Assembly (NCBI GenBank): GCA_003856375.1
Contig: CP034120.1
Location: 3,653,501 to 3,717,500, forward strand
Origin: Glaciecola amylolytica
GTDB lineage: Bacteria; Bacteroidota; Bacteroidia; Flavobacteriales_D; Crocinitomicaceae
Length of the DNA: 64,000 bases
Direction of reading: 5' to 3'
Numbering within the stretch: position 1 is the first letter of the stretch; each line of letters starts with the position of its first letter. A program made the translations under genes and the position numbers. This document shows positions 62,279-64,000 of this stretch, in pieces. The notes under the pieces are model-generated. The model saw only the letters and a list, made by a program, of their open reading frames with translations, ran no database searches and was not told where the DNA came from.

Positions 62279-62971
62279 ATGGCTAAGTCAAATTCTAAGG
62301 CCGGTTCGTTAAAATCAGTGTTCGCACTACTGCTTTTATTCGGACCGGCTCTTATTTTAATATTTATCTCCACTCGGGGTTGCGAACACAAATTCAAAGA
62401 GCTGGATGATTACGGAGCAATTCCAAAATTCTCCTTTACGGATTCGAAAGGAAAGGTATATACCAATAATTCCTTCAAGAATCAGATCGTGATCTATACA
62501 ACGATTCAGCCTTCCTGTCCGGATTCCTGCGGAATTTCGATCTGGCATCTGGATCAATTGGTTTACCAAAGACTTCGTGAAAACAAGAAACGATTAAGCC
62601 ATGTCAAATTGGTTTCAGTATTGACCGATGGCTACGGAAATCCGGATAAACGTCTTCAAAACGTTGAGTTCATGCTCAAAGACCGTGTTGAAGGCTTTGA
62701 TCCCAAGATCTGGATCGTCGTTTCAGGCGATGCCAAATCCATTTACAACATCAAACACAACGGACAAACGCTTCTGCAGGAAGACAAAAAGTACTTTGGC
62801 GGAAATGGTTTTCAGGAACTGATGTTGCTGGCTGATAAAAGCAATCATTTGAGAATGGTTCTTCCCGGAAAAACCGAAAGCACCATCCGTACTATGCGCG
62901 ATCACATGGCGCTTCTGGAAAAAGAATATGATATTAAGGCATACAAACTGAAGAAGAAGAACCAGCATTAG
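62279..62971 (+). CDS. SCO-like thioredoxin-fold protein lacking the copper-ligand histidine
   Basis: 230 residues; one N-terminal TM anchor (VFALLLLFGPALILIFIS). The CxxxC pair is Cys80/Cys84 in IQPSCPDSCG, as in SCO1/SenC. Where SCO proteins have a His before the last strands (DHS...D), this one has GGNGFQELMLLADK, with no His, so copper binding may be lost and a disulfide role is more likely. It precedes a complete SCO gene in the oxidase operon. Confidence 0.87.
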   Translation: MAKSNSKAGSLKSVFALLLLFGPALILIFISTRGCEHKFKELDDYGAIPKFSFTDSKGKVYTNNSFKNQIVIYTTIQPSCPDSCGISIWHLDQLVYQRLRENKKRLSHVKLVSVLTDGYGNPDKRLQNVEFMLKDRVEGFDPKIWIVVSGDAKSIYNIKHNGQTLLQEDKKYFGGNGFQELMLLADKSNHLRMVLPGKTESTIRTMRDHMALLEKEYDIKAYKLKKKNQH

Positions 62972-62990
62972 CTGGCGAAGACTGAGTCAT

Positions 62991-63008
62991 GACAAACGTT
63001 AGTGCGAA
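62991..63008 (+). repeat. 18-bp repeat, inverted copy of 53497-53514
   Basis: gacaaacgttagtgcgaa, exact match to the minus strand at 53497-53514. It lies in the 114-nt gap between the two SCO-type genes. Confidence 0.7.
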
Positions 63009-63085
63009 AGTGACGAAGGAGATAATGCTTTTGATAACGGAACAAGCGTTAGCGCGGTTCTACAAAGAGATTAATTAAAAGAAAA

Positions 63086-63754
63086 ATGAAACGGATACTC
63101 CATCTCGCACTGATTCTAATCCTACTTTCAAGCTGCAGAACCGATTCCGAAAAGAAACCGAAAGCACTTCCCTATTTCGGGAACTATGATATTGTTTTTT
63201 CTGAAACCAACGGCGTACAATCGATCGATACGGTTTTTCCTAAAATTCCCGCTTTTTCTTATTTGAACCAGGATTCGGTGATGATTACCTCCAAGTCCAT
63301 GAAAGGAAAGGTTTGGATTGCCAATTTCTTCTTTACAAGCTGTCCGAGTATTTGCCCTCCGATGATTTCTCAGATGAAACGTCTGAATATCCTGACTCAG
63401 GACCTTGCTTCGGAAGTGCAATTTATGTCTTTCAGCATTGATCCGAAAACCGACCAGCCTCACGTATTGAAAACGTACATTAAGAACAACGGTATTCAGA
63501 CTAAAAACTGGTATTTTTTCACAGGAGATGAGGCTAAAACTCATCGTTTGGGAGTCAGTCATTTCATGGTTCATGCCGACAAAGACCCGATGGCTGCAGG
63601 AGGTTTTGCTCACAGTGACGGAATGGTTCTTGTGGACAAAGAAGGATATGTTCGTGGAGTTTACAGAGGAACTCAAACTCAGGAAGTAGACAACCTGAAT
63701 AAAGATTTACGCAAATTATTAGAAATTGAGTATGGAGTCAAATCAAAGCACTAA
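63086..63754 (+). CDS. SCO family copper chaperone lipoprotein
   Basis: 222 residues with a lipoprotein signal (ILHLALILILLSSC, Cys17). Copper ligands are intact: Cys86/Cys90 in FTSCPSICPPMI and His176 in GGFAHSDGMVLVD. SCO proteins insert copper into the CuA centre of subunit II. It overlaps the DUF420 gene by 23 nt. Confidence 0.93.
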   Translation: MKRILHLALILILLSSCRTDSEKKPKALPYFGNYDIVFSETNGVQSIDTVFPKIPAFSYLNQDSVMITSKSMKGKVWIANFFFTSCPSICPPMISQMKRLNILTQDLASEVQFMSFSIDPKTDQPHVLKTYIKNNGIQTKNWYFFTGDEAKTHRLGVSHFMVHADKDPMAAGGFAHSDGMVLVDKEGYVRGVYRGTQTQEVDNLNKDLRKLLEIEYGVKSKH

Positions 63755-64000
63755 GCCCGGAATTCGTAAGCTTATTATCGCATTATCGATCATTATTCCA
63801 ATAGTTGTCGCTGTTCTTTTCAAGGTGAAAATTGCGGACGCCGATTTATCATTTCTCCCTCATATTTATGCTACAATTAATGCTGTAACGGCTATTTTAC
63901 TCGTTGTGGCTTTGGTTGCTATCAAACAGAAAAAAATCAAGGCTCATGAAACAGTCATCAAGATCTGTATGGTTCTTTCTGTTTTGTTTTTGGTTTGTTA
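63732..64000 (+). CDS. DUF420 membrane protein (partial, runs off window)
   Basis: ATG at 63732 inside the end of the SCO gene, in a different frame; 89 codons are visible and stay open at 64000. The sequence ESNQSTKPGIRKLIIALS then IIPIVVAVLFKVKI, and FLPHIYATINAVTAILLVVALVAI matches DUF420 (CtaM/YozB-like) proteins, which help assemble the aa3/caa3 oxidase. Hydrophobic throughout. Confidence 0.88.
   Translation, partial: MESNQSTKPGIRKLIIALSIIIPIVVAVLFKVKIADADLSFLPHIYATINAVTAILLVVALVAIKQKKIKAHETVIKICMVLSVLFLVC

Noticed and set aside
1-64000. CRISPR arrays, tRNA, rRNA, transposases or prophage
   Set aside because: No regularly spaced repeats, cloverleaf patterns, rRNA stretches or transposase/integrase motifs were seen by eye.

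Overview
The window looks like a chromosomal segment from a Bacteroidota bacterium, most likely Flavobacteriales near Fluviicola/Crocinitomicaceae (genus not provable from sequence alone). The signs are type IX secretion (T9SS) sorting domains on several large exported proteins, a RemB/Wzi-like pair, a Bat aerotolerance operon, a short NuoG without its molybdopterin domain, paired long cox3 genes, AT-rich DNA, and several promoters with the Bacteroidota -7 element TAnnTTTG. I see no phage, transposase, CRISPR array, rRNA or tRNA.

Layout. 1-9547 (minus strand): respiratory complex I, nuoA-B-C-D-E-F-G-H-I-J-K-L, with nuoL running off the left edge; a perfect 19-bp palindrome lies upstream of nuoA. 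9836-16765 (minus): a colinear set of secreted and lipoprotein genes: a fibre-like coiled-coil protein, a T9SS-exported alpha/beta-hydrolase, and a lipoprotein/membrane-lipoprotein gene pair present twice with nearly identical 246-bp junctions. This is the best candidate here for an undescribed system. 17126-19502: a TPR protein and a lipoprotein. 19713-20024: a small ArsR-like regulator between two copies of an 18-bp repeat. 20086-23226: a SprB-repeat/PKD surface protein with a T9SS type B tail. 23545-25559: serS, rpmA, rplU. 25638-29890: a thioredoxin-fold protein, an M43-like T9SS metalloprotease, a fasciclin lipoprotein and a 55-residue membrane protein.

29982-37415 (minus): moxR, DUF58, an anchored Bat-locus protein, batA, batB, batC-like and batD. 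37475-40139: a secreted ankyrin protein and a DOMON/Big_5 surface protein. 40268-46436: a zinc-ribbon protein, a TraB/GumN protein between duplicated flanks, arginine decarboxylase, arsC, prfB and small unknowns. 46778-49439: gcvH, a lipoprotein, a basic coiled-coil exported protein and a methyltransferase. 49494-53011: a half-length aldehyde dehydrogenase homologue, a full one and deoC. 53560-57409 (plus): cysQ and two RemB/Wzi-like outer-membrane proteins. 57559-58335: a DUF4382 lipoprotein. 58527-58621: a candidate small RNA. 58832-64000 (plus): cytochrome oxidase genes ctaB, two cox3, cox4, two SCO-like proteins and a partial DUF420 gene.

The two ends of the window carry the start and the terminal-oxidase part of an aerobic respiratory chain. 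Most of the middle serves the cell envelope: exported adhesins and hydrolases, lipoproteins, and a MoxR/von Willebrand membrane complex. Start codons were moved downstream wherever the longest frame began at GTG/TTG or lacked a signal peptide that an internal ATG restores.
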